Assembly: GCA_031278595.1 (NCBI GenBank)
Contig: JAITKE010000009.1
Coordinates: forward strand, 1-13,067
Origin: Puniceicoccales bacterium
GTDB lineage: Bacteria; Verrucomicrobiota; Verrucomicrobiia; Opitutales; JAIRLG01
Reading direction: 5' to 3'
Length of the DNA stretch: 13,067 bases
Of the stretch, positions 12,893 to 13,067 are shown piece after piece (the stretch's first letter is position 1; the number at the start of each line of letters is the position of its first letter). Under the pieces are notes generated by a model, which was not told where the DNA came from, did no database searches, and saw only the letters and a program-made list of their open reading frames with translations. The translations under genes were made by a program, and so were the position numbers.

Positions 12893-13067
12893 TAGACTTC
12901 CTTCGAAACGAGGGATAAGAATTATAAAGAGAGAACTATTTAGAGAGTATTTAGAAAAGCAAGTATGAGATATTTAGGGTTAAAAGATTTAACAGCAGAA
13001 GAATTTCGCCGGTTAACGGGCGTGAAGCCAACAACATTCAGACATAGGGCAGAGATATTAGGTGAGG
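12893..13067 (+). mobile_element. IS left end with transposase start (runs off window)
   Basis: The left terminal repeat TAGACTTCCTTCGAAACGA begins at 12893. A transposase ORF starts at ATG 12965 and reads MRYLGLKDLTAEEFRRLTG, continuing through VKPTTFRHRAEILGE to the window edge. The stretch EEFRRLTGVKPTTF is a helix-turn-helix of the kind that opens IS5-related DDE transposases. Its leader and first codons match MITE copies A and B, so this or a sibling is their likely parent and source of transposase. Only 34 codons are visible, so whether the element is intact is unknown. Confidence 0.75.

Overview
The window is a bacterial chromosomal segment, GC-rich in its genes, with housekeeping genes, two tRNA genes and intergenic spacers full of repeats. 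The taxon cannot be fixed from sequence alone. A sigma-54 activator, an anaerobic ribonucleotide reductase activase and many insertion-sequence remnants would fit a Verrucomicrobiota/PVC-type or other IS-rich Gram-negative genome capable of anaerobic growth. That placement is a low-confidence inference.

Layout of the + strand (1-4222). The segment opens with a short palindrome-ended mobile element (MITE-like, 3-119). Next come an unrecognised 216-aa protein and, overlapping it by 11 nt, an NtrC-type sigma-54 activator whose receiver phosphosite is Glu instead of Asp. Then come rpiB (ribose-5-phosphate isomerase B), a gene-poor stretch with an IS5-type transposase fragment, and a NrdG-like radical SAM activase.

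Layout of the - strand (12605 down to 4710). A SulP anion transporter overlaps a transketolase by one base (TGATG). Phosphoglycerate kinase follows and overlaps ruvX/yqgF by 8 nt. A tRNA-Arg(CCG) and ligA lie beyond. LigA appears to lack its C-terminal BRCT domain, and a second copy of the MITE lies about 40 bp past its stop codon. On the + strand at the right edge are a tRNA-Pro(TGG) and, 9 bp after its CCA, the left end of an IS whose ends match the two MITEs and whose transposase runs out of the window.

Metabolic theme. rpiB and tkt belong to the non-oxidative pentose phosphate pathway and pgk to glycolysis (or the Calvin cycle). The tkt-pgk linkage is a common carbon-metabolism arrangement. 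The neighbouring SulP gene may supply an anion such as sulfate or bicarbonate.

Most unusual signal. Five intergenic elements (3237-3337, 4394-4494, 6617-6717, 6795-6900, 8868-8956) share one architecture. Each has a perfect 12-15 bp closing stem enclosing three successive hairpins, a DNA or RNA cloverleaf of about 90-106 bp. Arm sequences differ between copies while base pairing is kept, and copies occur in both orientations. I know of no named family that matches. One copy sits exactly where the transposase fragment stops and another begins 5 nt after the tkt stop.
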